In this document: positions 41,994 through 52,074 of the stretch, in pieces
Layout of the letters: each line of letters opens with the position of its first letter
How positions within the stretch are numbered: the first letter of the stretch is position 1
NCBI GenBank assembly: GCA_963693085.1
Contig: OY856412.1
Location: forward strand, 342,129,457-342,193,456
Source of the DNA: Alisma plantago-aquatica
Lineage: Eukaryota; Streptophyta; Magnoliopsida; Alismatales; Alismataceae
Reading direction: 5' to 3'
Length of the DNA stretch: 64,000 nt
Made by a program: the position numbers and the translations under genes
Notes under the pieces: generated by a model
The model's database searches: none
Told to the model about the DNA's origin: nothing
Seen by the model: only the letters and a program-made list of their open reading frames with translations

Positions 41994-43389
41994 TGTTGGA
42001 TAAATTGGATATTATGATAAATCCCTTTGTTTCGATGATGACAAACATTTCATTCTTATTAATCTAACGAGCTACTTAAGTGTGCAGGAACAAGGTGATG
42101 ACAAAGTTCTAGGGAATCCTTACGCTTGAATGTTTATAAATGTCATACAATGTAATCATTTGTAAACTTGTACAAATATATAATGTACAAGTACTTAGAC
42201 TTCATGTAAATCAAGCGTTAGATCTCCCTAGCTAAACACCACACTTAGTTAGGTCATCTCCTTCTAATAGATCACATAATGCACACTCATGCACATACTT
42301 AGTATCTTAATTAAAAGATTGAAAACAGAGTCAATCTCGGTCGACCACACTCCTCGACCGAGACACTCTCGGTCGACAAACTTCTCGACCGAGATTGACC
42401 AAAAGTAGCCGTTAGACACAGCAGTTGACAGTTGCAAATCAACGTTAATCCAGAGAGCCTGTCGGTCGACAAATCCTCGACCGACTGGGCATCTCGGTCG
42501 ACAAGTCCTCGACTGAGATGGTCTCTGACAGCAACTGCAGAATTAATTAACTAGCCGTTGCTAATGCGCCTAACTTATTCCTAACGGCTAGTTAAGCACT
42601 AGGAACCCCCTAGAAGTTGTCTAGAACGTCCTTAAGCATACTTAGGCCATTCCTATAAATAGGACAAGCCATAGGATACTAGAACACACTTGTTACACTT
42701 GAGAATACACTTGAGCATACTTGAGCAATCTTTTGCAAGCAAAATTTGAGCACTGTGATCATTGGCCTACATTCTCCTTAGCTCAATCTCGTGTCCTATA
42801 GGCTAGATTCTCCTACCTACAGCAATCACAAGTTCACATACTTGGCTAGGAGATCTTACGGTTGATCTAGGCATATCAAGCCTTGGGCTTAAAGGATAAG
42901 TTGTAATTTCTGTTTTCCTTTCTTGTTCCTGTTTATCTTGTGTACTCTCCTTGCTACTCCTAGGGTTGGAGGCTGCGGATTGGAGAGGGTTGACTTCTCA
43001 GGTGGAGAAGGGGACTTCAAGCTACTTCAAGAAGGCTATCGCAGGGGAAGCTACTTCAGAAGGCTGGTGCAACCGGAGTTGGTGCATCTACTTCAAGGGA
43101 AGGCTGCTTCAAGGTTGGCGATTACTTCTAGGTGAAGGCTGCTTGAAGGGTTTAGGAAAAGAGATTGTATTTTATGTAAATTCCTTGAAGAGGTAATAAA
43201 ATAAATTTCTTTTCAAATCCCGGTTGGGTAAGCAACCGGGTAGTGGACTGACGGCTATAGTATTTGCTATAGTTGGAACCACTCTAAACCTTGTGTCTCC
43301 TTGTCCAATATTTTCTTTGTGGTTGTTGAAGTGCAATAATTGTTAAATTATCTATAAAACTCTATTCACCCCCCCTCTAGAGGTTTTCA
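41994..43389 (+). repeat. F1 5' LTR (1,396 bp)
   Basis: Runs TGTTGGATAAATT to GAGGTTTTCA. It holds four TCGGTCGA/TCGACCGA stem-loops at 42,335-42,518 and a TATA box CTATAAATAGGAC near 42,652. Repeats of CTACTTCAAG occur at 43,022-43,130, downstream of the promoter. Short open frames in that region (42,923-43,196) recur in the other LTR and are not supported as genes. Confidence 0.93.
42330..42518. promoter_or_regulatory. F1 U3 array of four stem-loops
   Basis: Hairpins at 42,335-42,363, 42,367-42,394, 42,461-42,485 and 42,492-42,518 have 9-10-bp stems of TCTCGGTCGA or GTCGGTCGA type and loops of 7-9 bases. The first left arm, extended to GTCAATCTCGGTCGA, also pairs perfectly over 15 bp with the second right arm. 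The array ends about 130 bp before the TATA box. The same array is at 46,527-46,715. A protein-binding or replication role is inference. Confidence 0.88.
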
Positions 43390-43391
43390 AT

Positions 43392-43403
43392 TGGTATCAG
43401 AGC
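43392..43403 (+). promoter_or_regulatory. F1 primer-binding site
   Basis: TGGTATCAGAGC, a perfect 12-base match to the initiator Met tRNA primer site, two bases after the 5' LTR. Confidence 0.92.
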
Positions 43404-43476
43404 AGGCTTCAAGGAGCCCTAACAAGGTCTTGAAGAGATAAAGGGAGGAGGTGACTACAACCACAAGAAAAGGAGC

Positions 43477-44403
43477 ATGGACCAAAGTTCGACAAGTTGC
43501 AATTGGTGCTTAGGAACAAAGCACTCTACGTCTAAATGTCCATGGAGGTCAAAGAAAGGAGATGCACATAAAGAGTGTTTCGTTGCTACAATAAGTGAGG
43601 AAGAAGAAGAAGAGGTAAGCTTGCTTGATTTACCCAAGGAGGAGTTAGTTGCTATTATTGAAGAAACACATAATAAATATGTTGAATGCAAAAAGAAGTT
43701 AAAGAAATCCAGTAAAGAAAATGATGATCTAAATGCTAGACTTCTTGCTCTTACATCCGAAAATGACGATTTATATGCTAAATTACATACTCTTGGTTTT
43801 GAAAAAGACAGCATTATGTCTGATAATCGTACCTTGAAATCATCTCTAAGTAACAGTGAAGTAAAGATCTTTACTCTAGAAACAAACTATGATCTTCTAT
43901 GTCAAGAAAAAGCTGAATTGCTTACAAAATTAAATGATTTTCAAAAACAACCTATATTGTGCACCCATGTAGATTATGACAATATAGTGAAAGAAAGAAA
44001 TATGTTATCATCCAATCTAGACCAAGCAAAATTAGATATCAAGAAAAGAATGGATGAGATCGTTAAGTTGCAACAAGAAGTTAGTAAGTTAAGCAACAAT
44101 GGAATCCTTGATAGAATATTAGAAAATTCCTATCATCAAATAGGGAGAAGAGGACTAGGTTATAAGCCTAATGAGAAATCCCATCAACAACCTAGAAGAA
44201 CACAAGCGAGTCAATCTGCTTATATACCTAGAGGCACAAAAATGTATATACCCAAGAATAACCTAGATCAAAACCATAGAAAAAGGCTTGAGGTTGATTC
44301 AATTTGTTGTCATTATTGCTCACGCCTTGGACATTATTCTTTTTCATGCCCATACAAGAAAAAGCATGTCGAGATGGTATGGGTTCCAAAAACCCCAAAT
44401 TAA
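43477..44403 (+). CDS. F1 gag-like protein (SIRE-type C-terminal gag, 308 aa)
   Basis: An intact frame from the ATG at 43,477. Residues 8-21 form a cysteine-histidine cluster (CNWCLGTKHSTSKC). An acidic patch near residue 42 (EEEEEE) follows, then about 130 residues of coiled-coil-like sequence rich in Leu, Lys, Glu and Asn. The motif QIGRRGLGYKP is shared with F2 gag. A CCHC knuckle (CHYCSRLGHYSFSC, near residue 280) and MVWVPK close the protein, as in SIRE gag. The N-terminal capsid part found in F2 (UBN2-like) is absent, so this is a shortened gag. It probably packages element RNA with partner proteins from a full element. Confidence 0.88.
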   Translation: MDQSSTSCNWCLGTKHSTSKCPWRSKKGDAHKECFVATISEEEEEEVSLLDLPKEELVAIIEETHNKYVECKKKLKKSSKENDDLNARLLALTSENDDLYAKLHTLGFEKDSIMSDNRTLKSSLSNSEVKIFTLETNYDLLCQEKAELLTKLNDFQKQPILCTHVDYDNIVKERNMLSSNLDQAKLDIKKRMDEIVKLQQEVSKLSNNGILDRILENSYHQIGRRGLGYKPNEKSHQQPRRTQASQSAYIPRGTKMYIPKNNLDQNHRKRLEVDSICCHYCSRLGHYSFSCPYKKKHVEMVWVPKTPN

Positions 44404-46176
44404 ATAGGTTCGACTAAGTTGAGATATGACCAAAGACCTTAATTTGTATATCCTTATGTCTATCTCAACTTAACATTTAGGGATAATAAAATCAAAAATT
44501 AAAAGATTTAATAGCACCTTGATACACATATGTTTATCTCAAACTGATCTTTGAAATAATTGAATAAGATACAGCCTATATTGCACTTGAAATATATTTC
44601 TGAAACAGTTTCCAGAAACTTGATCTGTCGAGAATTTGTCGACCGAATAATCCTCGGTCGAGCAACTGTCGACCGAGCATATCACTGTTCTCAGACTGCT
44701 GTAAATCTTTACATTGTATGTGAAAATTATTCTTGAAAGATTATATGGAATAAATATTAACTGATCATGCTTACATTTCTATTTAATCATTCTTTTATTG
44801 CACATTTCTTTTTCAGAAATACTTGCAATGAATAAAATGTTTCAAATAAATTTTTGTGTGCTTTTATATTAAGCATCACTTATTTTAGAGTAATCTTAAA
44901 TTCATGAATGGATATTATTCTTGAATATGCTTCATCATATTTGATGTCCTTATTAACCTCTCATAATTAGTACACTTTAATGAGTCTCAAATTGATATTT
45001 GCAAGCTATCTGCAGAACTCATACTTCACATATGAATGATTCATACTGGAAACCTGCAGAATATGCCTCTTGGTTAAAATAAAATTTGACCAAGGGGCGC
45101 CATGGTCGTAATCAAGGGCGACCTAAAATAAACTTTGATAAAAAATTACTTATTTGAACATTATTTTATTGAACTTAATCTTAGTATATTTTTAAAATCA
45201 AAACATCAAATCATTTGTGGAAATTAGAAGCCTTAAATATTATTACTCCCTTGGAATATACATATACATATGCTCTACAAAAATGTTCTAAAATTCAGTC
45301 AAAAATTGAACTCAGTAAGTCTGTCGGTCGACAACTTCGTCAACCGAGAACCACTCGGTCAGCCCATCTCACTCGACCGACAAATTCTAAACAGATTCAG
45401 TATCGGACAGACGGTCGGTCGAGCAACTAGTCGACCGAGAACATTGTCGGTCGAGCAACTGTCGACCGACTGGGTTTCTGTTTTTCCAGATTAACATAAA
45501 TTGCATACATCTTTGTTAAATCTTGGACATCTTATATATTTGCTTAGTATTCAAACTTTCATCTATCTAAGGGGGAGCAAAGCATAAGAAAAAAAAAGGG
45601 GAGATTATCAAAACTTTGACCATTTGATTAAAGAAGCTTACAAAAATATTATGTGTAGCTGAAAATTTTCAAGAAATTTATGAATTTATTGAAAATGGTA
45701 TCTTGTATTTACAGGAATTCTCTACCCAAAATAGGGCTTTTAGATGGAGACATTTTTATGTAATCTAAGCTTAGAGGATTCTCATTTAATCTAGGGCTTA
45801 ACATCCTTTGATTCATGAGAAATCAATATACATTCATCATATGCTTAAAGGAATCTCATATCATTTCAAGGCTTAACATCCTTTGCGAATGATTAAGAAA
45901 CAAATTGTGGATAAATTAGATAAAAATCCATGTTCCTAATAGGATATCTAATTAAGGGGGAGCATTATATTAAGGGGGAAAAGAAAAATAAAACATTCAA
46001 CTTGGATATCTTTTTGAAATGACAAAGGGGGGAGAAAGAATATAAAAGAGTTTCATCACATCTTGGCCAGCACTCACTTGAAAAACATAAATAGCTACAA
46101 AAGGTAAATTTTCAGGTATGAAACTCACATGCTTTATATTTCCTTATTTCATATTTAGGAAATGTTTGTCATCTTC
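44404..46176. other. F1 internal DNA downstream of gag, with stem-loops
   Basis: This is where pol would be, but no pol motif is seen. Stem-loops with TCGGTCGAGCAACTGTCGAC and variants occur at about 44,628-44,682 (two) and 45,322-45,472 (about four). The open frames 45,215-45,494 are readings through the stem-loop cluster. Confidence 0.75.
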
Positions 46177-46190
46177 AAAAAGGGGGAGAT
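46177..46190 (+). promoter_or_regulatory. F1 polypurine tract
   Basis: AAAAAGGGGGAGAT lies immediately before the 3' LTR. F2 has the identical 14 bases at 59,974-59,987, and the form is typical of SIRE-type Copia elements. Confidence 0.9.
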
Positions 46191-47586
46191 TGTTGGATAA
46201 ATTGGATATTATGATAAATCCCTTTGTTTCGATGATGACAAACATTTCATTCTTATTAATCTAACGAGCTACTTAAGTGTGCAGGAACAAGGTGATGACA
46301 AAGTTCTAGGGAATCCTTACGCTTGAATGTTTATAAATGTCATACAATGTAATCATTTGTAAACTTGTACAAATATATAATGTACAAGTACTTAGACTTC
46401 ATGTAAATCAAGCGTTAGATCTCCCTAGCTAAACACCACACTTAGTTAGGTCATCTCCTTCTAATAGATCACATAATGCACACTCATGCACATACTTAGT
46501 ATCTTAATTAAAAGATTGAAAATAGAGTCAATCTCGGTCGACCACACTCCTCGACCGAGACACTCTCGGTCGACAAACTTCTCGACCGAGATTGACCAAA
46601 AGTAGCCGTTAGACACAGCAGTTGACAGTTGCAAATCAACGTTAATCCAGAGAGCCTGTCGGTCGACAAATCCTCGACCGACTGGGCATCTCGGTCGACA
46701 AGTCCTCGACCGAGATGGTCTCTGACAGCAACTGCAGAATTAATTAACTAGCCGTTGCTAATGCACCTAACTTATTCCTAACGGCTAGTTAAGCACTAGG
46801 AACCCCCTAGAAGTTGTCTAGAACGTCCTTAAGCATACTTAGGCCATTCCTATAAATAGGACAAGCCATAGGATACTAGAACACACTTGTTACACTTGAG
46901 AATACACTTGAGCATACTTGAGCAATCTTTTGCAAGCAAAATTTGAGCACTGTGATCATTGGCCTACATTCTCCTTAGCTCAATCTCGTGTCCTATAGGC
47001 TAGATTCTCCTACCTACAGCAATCACAAGTTCACATACTTGGATAGGAGATCTTACGCTTGATCTAGGCATATCAAGCCTTGGGCTTAAAGGATAAGTTG
47101 TAATTTCTGTTTTCCTTTCTTGTTCCTGTTTATCTTGTGTACTCTCCTTGCTACTCCTAGGGTTGGAGGCTGCGGATTGGAGAGGGTTGACTTCTCAGGT
47201 GGAGAAGGGGACTTCAAGCTACTTCAAGAAGGCTATCGCAGGGGAAGCTACTTCAGAAGGCTGGTGCAACGGGAGTTGGTGCATCTACTTCAAGGGAAGG
47301 CTGCTTCAAGGTTGGCGATTACTTCTAGGTGAAGGCTGCTTGAAGGGTTTAGGAAAAGAGATTGTATTTTATGTAAATTCCTTGAAGAGGTAATAAAATA
47401 AATTTCTTTTCAAATCCCGGTTGGGTAAGCAACCGGGTAGTGGACTGACGGCTATAGTATTTGCTATAGTTGGAACCACTCTAAACCTTGTGTCTCCTTG
47501 TCCAATATTTTCTTTGTGGTTGTTGAAGTGCAATAATTGTTAAATTATCTATAAAACTCTATTCACCCCCCTTCTAGAGGTTTTCA
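46191..47586 (+). repeat. F1 3' LTR (1,396 bp)
   Basis: Same length and nearly the same sequence as the 5' LTR. The fourth stem-loop (46,689-46,715) is perfect here (TCGACCGAGA), while the 5' LTR has one mismatch (TCGACTGAGA). Confidence 0.93.
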
Positions 47587-48121
47587 GGGTGATGGCATGT
47601 GATGAATGAATAAGGCAAATTAAACCCTAAGGATAGGGTGTTCAATGAATCATGTTAAAGTGATATGAAAGGTCTCGATATGAGATGTGGTGATGCTTAA
47701 TTGTTGAATTGTATGTTTCTATTGCATTTAACTGTATATGCTTGTTCACTCTGAGTTGATATCTACATATTGCAGGGCTTTTTATTTTCAATACATATCT
47801 CGTAAATTGCAGGTGATGAGATATGACATGCCCTAGAAAGGGATGTTACTGAGATATGATATATGTTGAATACATGAGTTATGATGTTGCTTATGATATG
47901 ATATGGCAGGCCGTGTGAGCCTTATGAGAAATGTAAAATGAGTTATGATTTCTGTTTTACATGTATCTATAATGTTAATGTTAGACTTAGGTGCCCTGAA
48001 CACCGTAGAACCCCTTTGGCAGGTCTGCGCCTTAGGGGTGAAACTCGTTATGACCCACTCTGTGATTAACCAGTGAGTACCTTGATTAGTGGGTAATGCG
48101 AGATCGGGGTGTGACATGTGC

Positions 48122-48620
48122 GGTAGCTTTATACTGGGGCAAGCAACCATATGACAGTGTGTAGATGAAAATTAACCAAGTTAGATGAAAAGGTAAAGCG
48201 TATGGTAAAATTTGGTTATGGATCTATTATTGGAATATATGGATGTGGTATAGTATTCTTCAGATCCCAAAATGGGGAGCATAGGGCCTTGACAGAGGTA
48301 TATTACATTCCAAAATTTCATAGAAATATGGTGATCTTGGGAGAGCTCGATGAATATGGATGTAAAATACTCTTAGAGGATGGATGCGTATATATCTTTG
48401 ATAAATTAAGGAGATTGTTGGCCAAAGTGAGGTGGATGAAAAATAGATTATATTTTCTCAAACTTAGCCTAACCCAACCAGTATGTATGCTATCCAACTA
48501 CAAAGAAGATGCATGGTTGTGGCATGCACTCTATGGTCATCTAAATTTCCATGCTCTAAGGAGTCTAGAACATAAAGAAATGGTGGAAGGATTCACATAC
48601 TTGGAGCAAGTCGACTGACT
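48122..48620 (+). pseudogene. C3 aspartic protease and pre-integrase domain
   Basis: Coding resumes directly after the Z target duplication. The protease motif reads LYTGASNHMT where Copia has LDTGASNHMT, so the catalytic aspartate is now tyrosine. A stop lies two codons before. The open frame 48,202-48,618 continues with NGEHRALTEVYYIPKF, typical of the protease C-terminal part. It ends in the gag-pre-integrase region with the HH pair of the integrase zinc finger (HALYGHLNFHALRSL). Confidence 0.85.
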
Positions 48621-49440
48621 CTGTGATGGTTGCCTGGCTGACAAACAACGTCGCACACCACTCCCTCATTATAAGACATATCACATAGAGAATCCCCTCT
48701 AACTCTTACATGGTGATTTATGTGGGCCAATAACACCAAAAACCCCTGAAGATAACAAATATTTTCTATTACTAGTCATTAATTATAGTAGATACATGTG
48801 GTTAGTACTTCTAAAAAAGATGACGTTCTAAGTCCTTTTAAAAGAATCAAAACAAGTTTTGAGATGGAAGTTGATCTCAAGTTGAAGGCCCTACAAATAG
48901 ATAAAGGAGGAGAATTCACTTCAAAGGAATTCAACGAATTCTATGAAAAATTTGGAATCAAACAATTTCTCACAACCCCATACTCTCCCCAACAGAATTG
49001 TGTGGTTGCGAAGAGAAACCAGACAATTCCAGCAATGGCGAGAAGCTTGTTGAAGATGAAACACATGCCAGTTATGTTTTTGGGAGAAGCCATGACAATG
49101 ACAATATATATCCTCAACTAAGATCTGACACAAAGCCTAGATGAGAGGACACCATATGAAGCATGGTTTCAAAGAAAACCAAAGGTACATCATTTTTGTG
49201 CGTTCAGATGCTTAGTTTGTGTGAGAATGGGAAATCCACACATAAAGAAATTGGCAGATCGAAGTACTATCATGGTATTTCTAGGATATGAATATGGATC
49301 CAAATCATACAGAGTATATGATCCAGTGGAAAAGAAATTGCAAGTCACCCAAGATGATCTGTTTGAAGAAGATAAATAATGGCATTGGAAAGAAACACCA
49401 AATATGAGCGCAAGGTAGGGCATCCATCAATAATCTGGAG
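48620..49440 (+). pseudogene. C3 integrase (decayed)
   Basis: CDGCLADKQRR supplies the CC pair of the zinc finger. HGDLCGPITP holds the first catalytic Asp. After a frameshift, LQIDKGGEFTSKEFNEFYEK holds the second. PQQNCVVAKRNQTI should hold the catalytic Glu (usually NGVVERKNRT), which is lost. LADRSTIMVFLGYEYGSKSY and YDPVEKKL are the usual post-core segment. Stops and frameshifts are frequent. Confidence 0.85.
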
Positions 49441-49649
49441 AAACATTTATTGTTTCTTTCCAATGCCACCAAATATGAGCCACTAGGATTAGACATATGT
49501 CTGCAAGGAATACATGGATAGTTAGATCATGTGCCAAACTCTCCTGATAGTACGCAACAGACCACTCATGTGGTCCCCAATCATCCTCTAGTACAGACAA
49601 ACTACAAAGACATCACTCCTTACAGGAGTTATATGATGAAACATTAGAA

Positions 49650-50530
49650 GTGGAGCTAGAAGATCACATATTATACTTAACAATTGTAGTTGAGCCCGTC
49701 AGCTTTGAAGAAGTTGTGAAACATGATTGTTGGAGGCCTGCAATGCAAGAAGAGTTAGATGGCATCCAAAAAAATTATACATGGGAGCTTGTAAATTTTC
49801 CAAATGGACACAAACCCATTGGATTGAAATGGGTTTACAAGGTAAAGAAAGTCTCTTAAGGGTTGGTGATGATACACAAAGAACGACTTGTGGCCAAAGG
49901 GCATGCACAAAAATAGGGAGTAGACTTTGATGAAGTTTTTTCACAAGTCACAAGGCTTGAAATTGTTAGGTTGATCTAATCCTTGGAAGCCCAAGAAGGA
50001 TGGGAAGTACACCACATGGATGTTAATTTAGCATGCCTCAGTGGTGAGCTTTGTGAGGAAGTGTATGTCTCACAACCACCTGAATATCTTGAAAAGGGAA
50101 GTGCGCATAAAATGTTGAAGTTGAAGATAGCACTTTATGGCCTTCGTCAAGCACCACGTGAATGGAACTCCAGACATGATAAAAGCCTTTCATCACATGG
50201 CTTTGGGAGGTTTCCTTTGGAGTATGTCGTATACAAGATGAATTCGAAGAGATCAAGCTTATAGGTCGGTGTTTATGTGGATGACTTGATTATTCTAGGT
50301 TCAAACAAAGTACAAATTGTGGGATTCAAGCAACAATTGAATCAAGTGTTTAGCATGAGTGATCTCGGATTATTGTCTTACTACTTGGGAATTGAGGTAT
50401 TTCAAACTCCTCAAGGCATTAGACTATGTCAGTAGACGTACACTTCCAAGATACTTGAGAAAAGTGGGATGTCAAATTGAAATCCAAGCCATAATCCAAT
50501 AGAACCCAGGTTAAAACATAGCAAGTCAAG
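49650..50530 (+). pseudogene. C3 reverse transcriptase (decayed)
   Basis: The plus strand reads WRPAMQEELDGIQKNYTWEL and PIGLKWVYKVK, then after stops RLVAKGHAQ, HHMDVNLACLSGELCEEVYV, LKIALYGLRQAPREWN and VYVDDLIILGSN. These are the ordered blocks of Copia reverse transcriptase, with the YVDD catalytic motif intact. At least five in-frame stops are visible. Confidence 0.88.
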
Positions 50531-50569
50531 TCAAAACCCTTTGGGATGCAACACGTTATAGAAGCATTG

Positions 50570-51240
50570 TTGGTTGTCTAAGATATTTGGTAAATAAATG
50601 ACAACACATAGTGTATGTTGTTGGGATAGTAAGAAGATGCATGGAAGAACCTCCTACAGACTATATCATAGCAGTTAAGAAAATATTGAGGTACATTTGT
50701 AATACACTTGACTTTGGTTGCTTCTATGTGAAAACAGACAAAGAAGAATCATGTCTAATTGGTTATAGTGATAGTGACTTGTCTGGTGATGTGGATGACC
50801 ACAAGAGAACATGTGGAGTTGCTTACTTCCTTAGTGAAAATATTTGTTAGTTGGATATCACAAAAGTAAAAGATAGTGGCTTTATCATCTTGTGATGTAG
50901 ACTATATTACAACCTCTATCATAGCTTGCCAAGGTATATGGCTTAGTGGCCTATTAGATGATCTAAGGAAGCAAACCAGATGAAAAGTGATACTCCAAGT
51001 TGAGAACAAGTCAGCAATTACTCTCTTCTCAAACCATGTCTACCATGATAGGAGTAAGCACATGCATACTAGGTATCATTTTATCTGTGATTGAGTTGAA
51101 AGTGCTAAAGTAGAAGTGGATCATGTTAATTCAGATGACTAGTTAGTAGATATACTAAAAAATCCACTCAATCGAGTGAAGTTCCTAGAAATGCGTCAAA
51201 AAAGATGACTTCAAAATGTGAAGAAGAAATAACAACATTA
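50570..51240 (+). pseudogene. C3 RNase H (decayed)
   Basis: The segment AVKKILRYICNTLDFGCFYV and SCLIGYSDSDLSGDVDDHKR are the signature linker and first aspartate block of Copia RNase H. Later blocks are shifted among frames. The remnant runs to the purine tract before the 3' LTR. Confidence 0.82.
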
Positions 51241-51250
51241 AGGAGGAGAA

Positions 51251-51539
51251 TGTTAAAAAATAGTATTGTTTATTTATTACTATTTTATGATGTTTAATTA
51301 AGAGTGTTGTAATTGTCCAAATAAGGGTCACGATTAATTGTCCAGTCCTAGAGAAAAGAAACTTATAGCTTGTCCTAAAATAGAAATCTTAAAATAGAAT
51401 TATAGTCATTCTCTTTGTAGTAAAAAACATTGCAATATTGAACCATCAAAAAGTAGATTGTCTGAACCAACCATTTGCCTTCTCGTGTGTCTTATCCACC
51501 TTCTGTATTTGTTAACTCTTAAATTAATTTTTTTCAACA
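51251..51539 (+). repeat. C3 3' LTR (289 bp)
   Basis: Runs TG to CA. It is preceded by a purine run, AAGGAGGAGAA (51,240-51,250), the expected polypurine tract. It lacks the Helitron present in the 5' LTR, so the Helitron came after C3 inserted. Confidence 0.9.
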
Positions 51540-51694
51540 CAAACTACGGTGCAACTTATCTGCAAGATTTACCAGGATATGCAAATTTATGACAACCATT
51601 GATTTACTATAGATTTACCACAATGTTACTGTACAAAAATAATGTCGTGTGGTACTATTATATTGTGTAAACATTATGTGATTTGTGATCAAAA
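51540..51694 (+). repeat. Subtilase 3' flank, copy 2 (orphan)
   Basis: Matches 33,081-33,236 from CAAACTACG to TTTGTGATCAAAA at about 80% identity. No subtilase coding lies upstream; instead C3 ends at 51,539. It is the leftover 3' end of another member of the array. Confidence 0.85.
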
Positions 51695-52074
51695 GTATAG
51701 TGCAATCGAATTCAAACAAAGTAGCACACAATATCTGTTAATATACTTTATATTGATAAATAAATAAATGTCCATATTGGAAGAATTCAACGTGCTCTTA
51801 TGTGTCGTCGATTTCATATCCCATTTGCCTTTCCATGTTTTGGTTGCATAGGGGCAAGGCCTTATGCTAGTGAACATTGAATACTTTACACCCCTTACCG
51901 GATGAATGCCACATTTCACCAAGATTTAATTCTAATAAAAAATTTGGTTCACCAAAAAAAAAATTTGGTTGCATGAAAATGTGTGTAAAGATAAAGAAGG
52001 TATAGCATAGCCTACTCTTTTTTCAATAAGAACAATAAATCCAAACTTGTACCCTATACCATTAGTTCTTGTAT
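51695..52074. other. Intergenic DNA downstream of the array
   Basis: AT-rich sequence with homopolymer A runs near 51,940-51,965. I see no gene, repeat or terminal structure. It may be the original flank of the last subtilase copy. Confidence 0.5.

Larger units (their letters stand above)
41994..47586 (+). mobile_element. F1: gag-only Copia element (SIRE-like), young insertion
   Basis: Two 1,396-bp LTRs (41,994-43,389 and 46,191-47,586) are flanked by a perfect GGGTG duplication (41,989-41,993 and 47,587-47,591). I count about seven differences between the LTRs. A Met-tRNA primer site and a SIRE-type purine tract AAAAAGGGGGAGAT are intact. The only protein is a 308-codon gag (43,477-44,403). 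No protease, integrase, reverse transcriptase or RNase H occurs in the remaining 1.8 kb, so it needs enzymes in trans, as described for TR-GAG elements. It lies inside the right arm of the Z hairpin. Confidence 0.93.
40728..47728 (+). repeat. Right arm of the inverted repeat (split by F1)
   Basis: The arm runs 40,728-41,993, is interrupted by Copia F1, and resumes at 47,592. The perfect GGGTG duplication on both sides of F1 shows that this arm was continuous before. It pairs with 38,075-39,479. Confidence 0.85.
34861..48116. mobile_element. Z: composite unit with inverted termini, inserted in C3
   Basis: The two ends are perfect 34-bp inverted repeats starting TGTCACACCCCGATCTCGCA (34,861-34,894 and 48,083-48,116). 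TGTGC flanks both sides (34,856-34,860 and 48,117-48,121). Removing Z and one TGTGC joins C3 gag to protease. Inside are a 477-bp direct repeat, a long inverted repeat, and conserved 46-bp cores in alternating orientation. No transposase or pol is visible. A 5-bp duplication and TG...CA ends suit LTR-retrotransposon integration; inverted ends suit a foldback layout. It may be a rearranged LTR element whose LTRs now face each other. The Copia F1 was inserted later. The nature of Z is unresolved. Confidence 0.7.
33237..51539 (+). mobile_element. C3: Copia-type LTR retrotransposon (TNT1-like), decayed
   Basis: LTRs at 33,237-33,827 and 51,251-51,539 both start TGTTAAAA and end CAACA. The 5' one is longer only because of a 301-bp Helitron. 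A Met-tRNA primer site follows the 5' LTR and a purine tract precedes the 3' LTR. Gag, protease, integrase, reverse transcriptase and RNase H occur in Copia order, all with stops. The 13.3-kb Z unit splits gag from protease. Flanking bases are CAAAA and CAAAC, and the flanks are paralogous copies of the subtilase 3' region, not one split site. Confidence 0.9.

Noticed and set aside
42330..42520. CRISPR-like array at the repeated TCGGTCGA units
   Set aside because: The units are inverted pairs within LTRs of a plant genome, with irregular spacing, few copies and no cas genes.
34861..48116. Mutator, hAT or Harbinger element based on the inverted ends
   Set aside because: The target duplication is 5 bp (TGTGC), not 8-11, 8 or 3 bp, and no matching transposase is present. 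TG...CA ends point to LTR-type integration.
48921..49496. Minus-strand frames within C3 pol
   Set aside because: They are antisense readings of the integrase remnant and have no motif.
33232..51544. CAAAA/CAAAC as a normal target duplication of C3
   Set aside because: The flanks are paralogous 155-bp copies of the subtilase 3' region, so the short match does not come from one target site.
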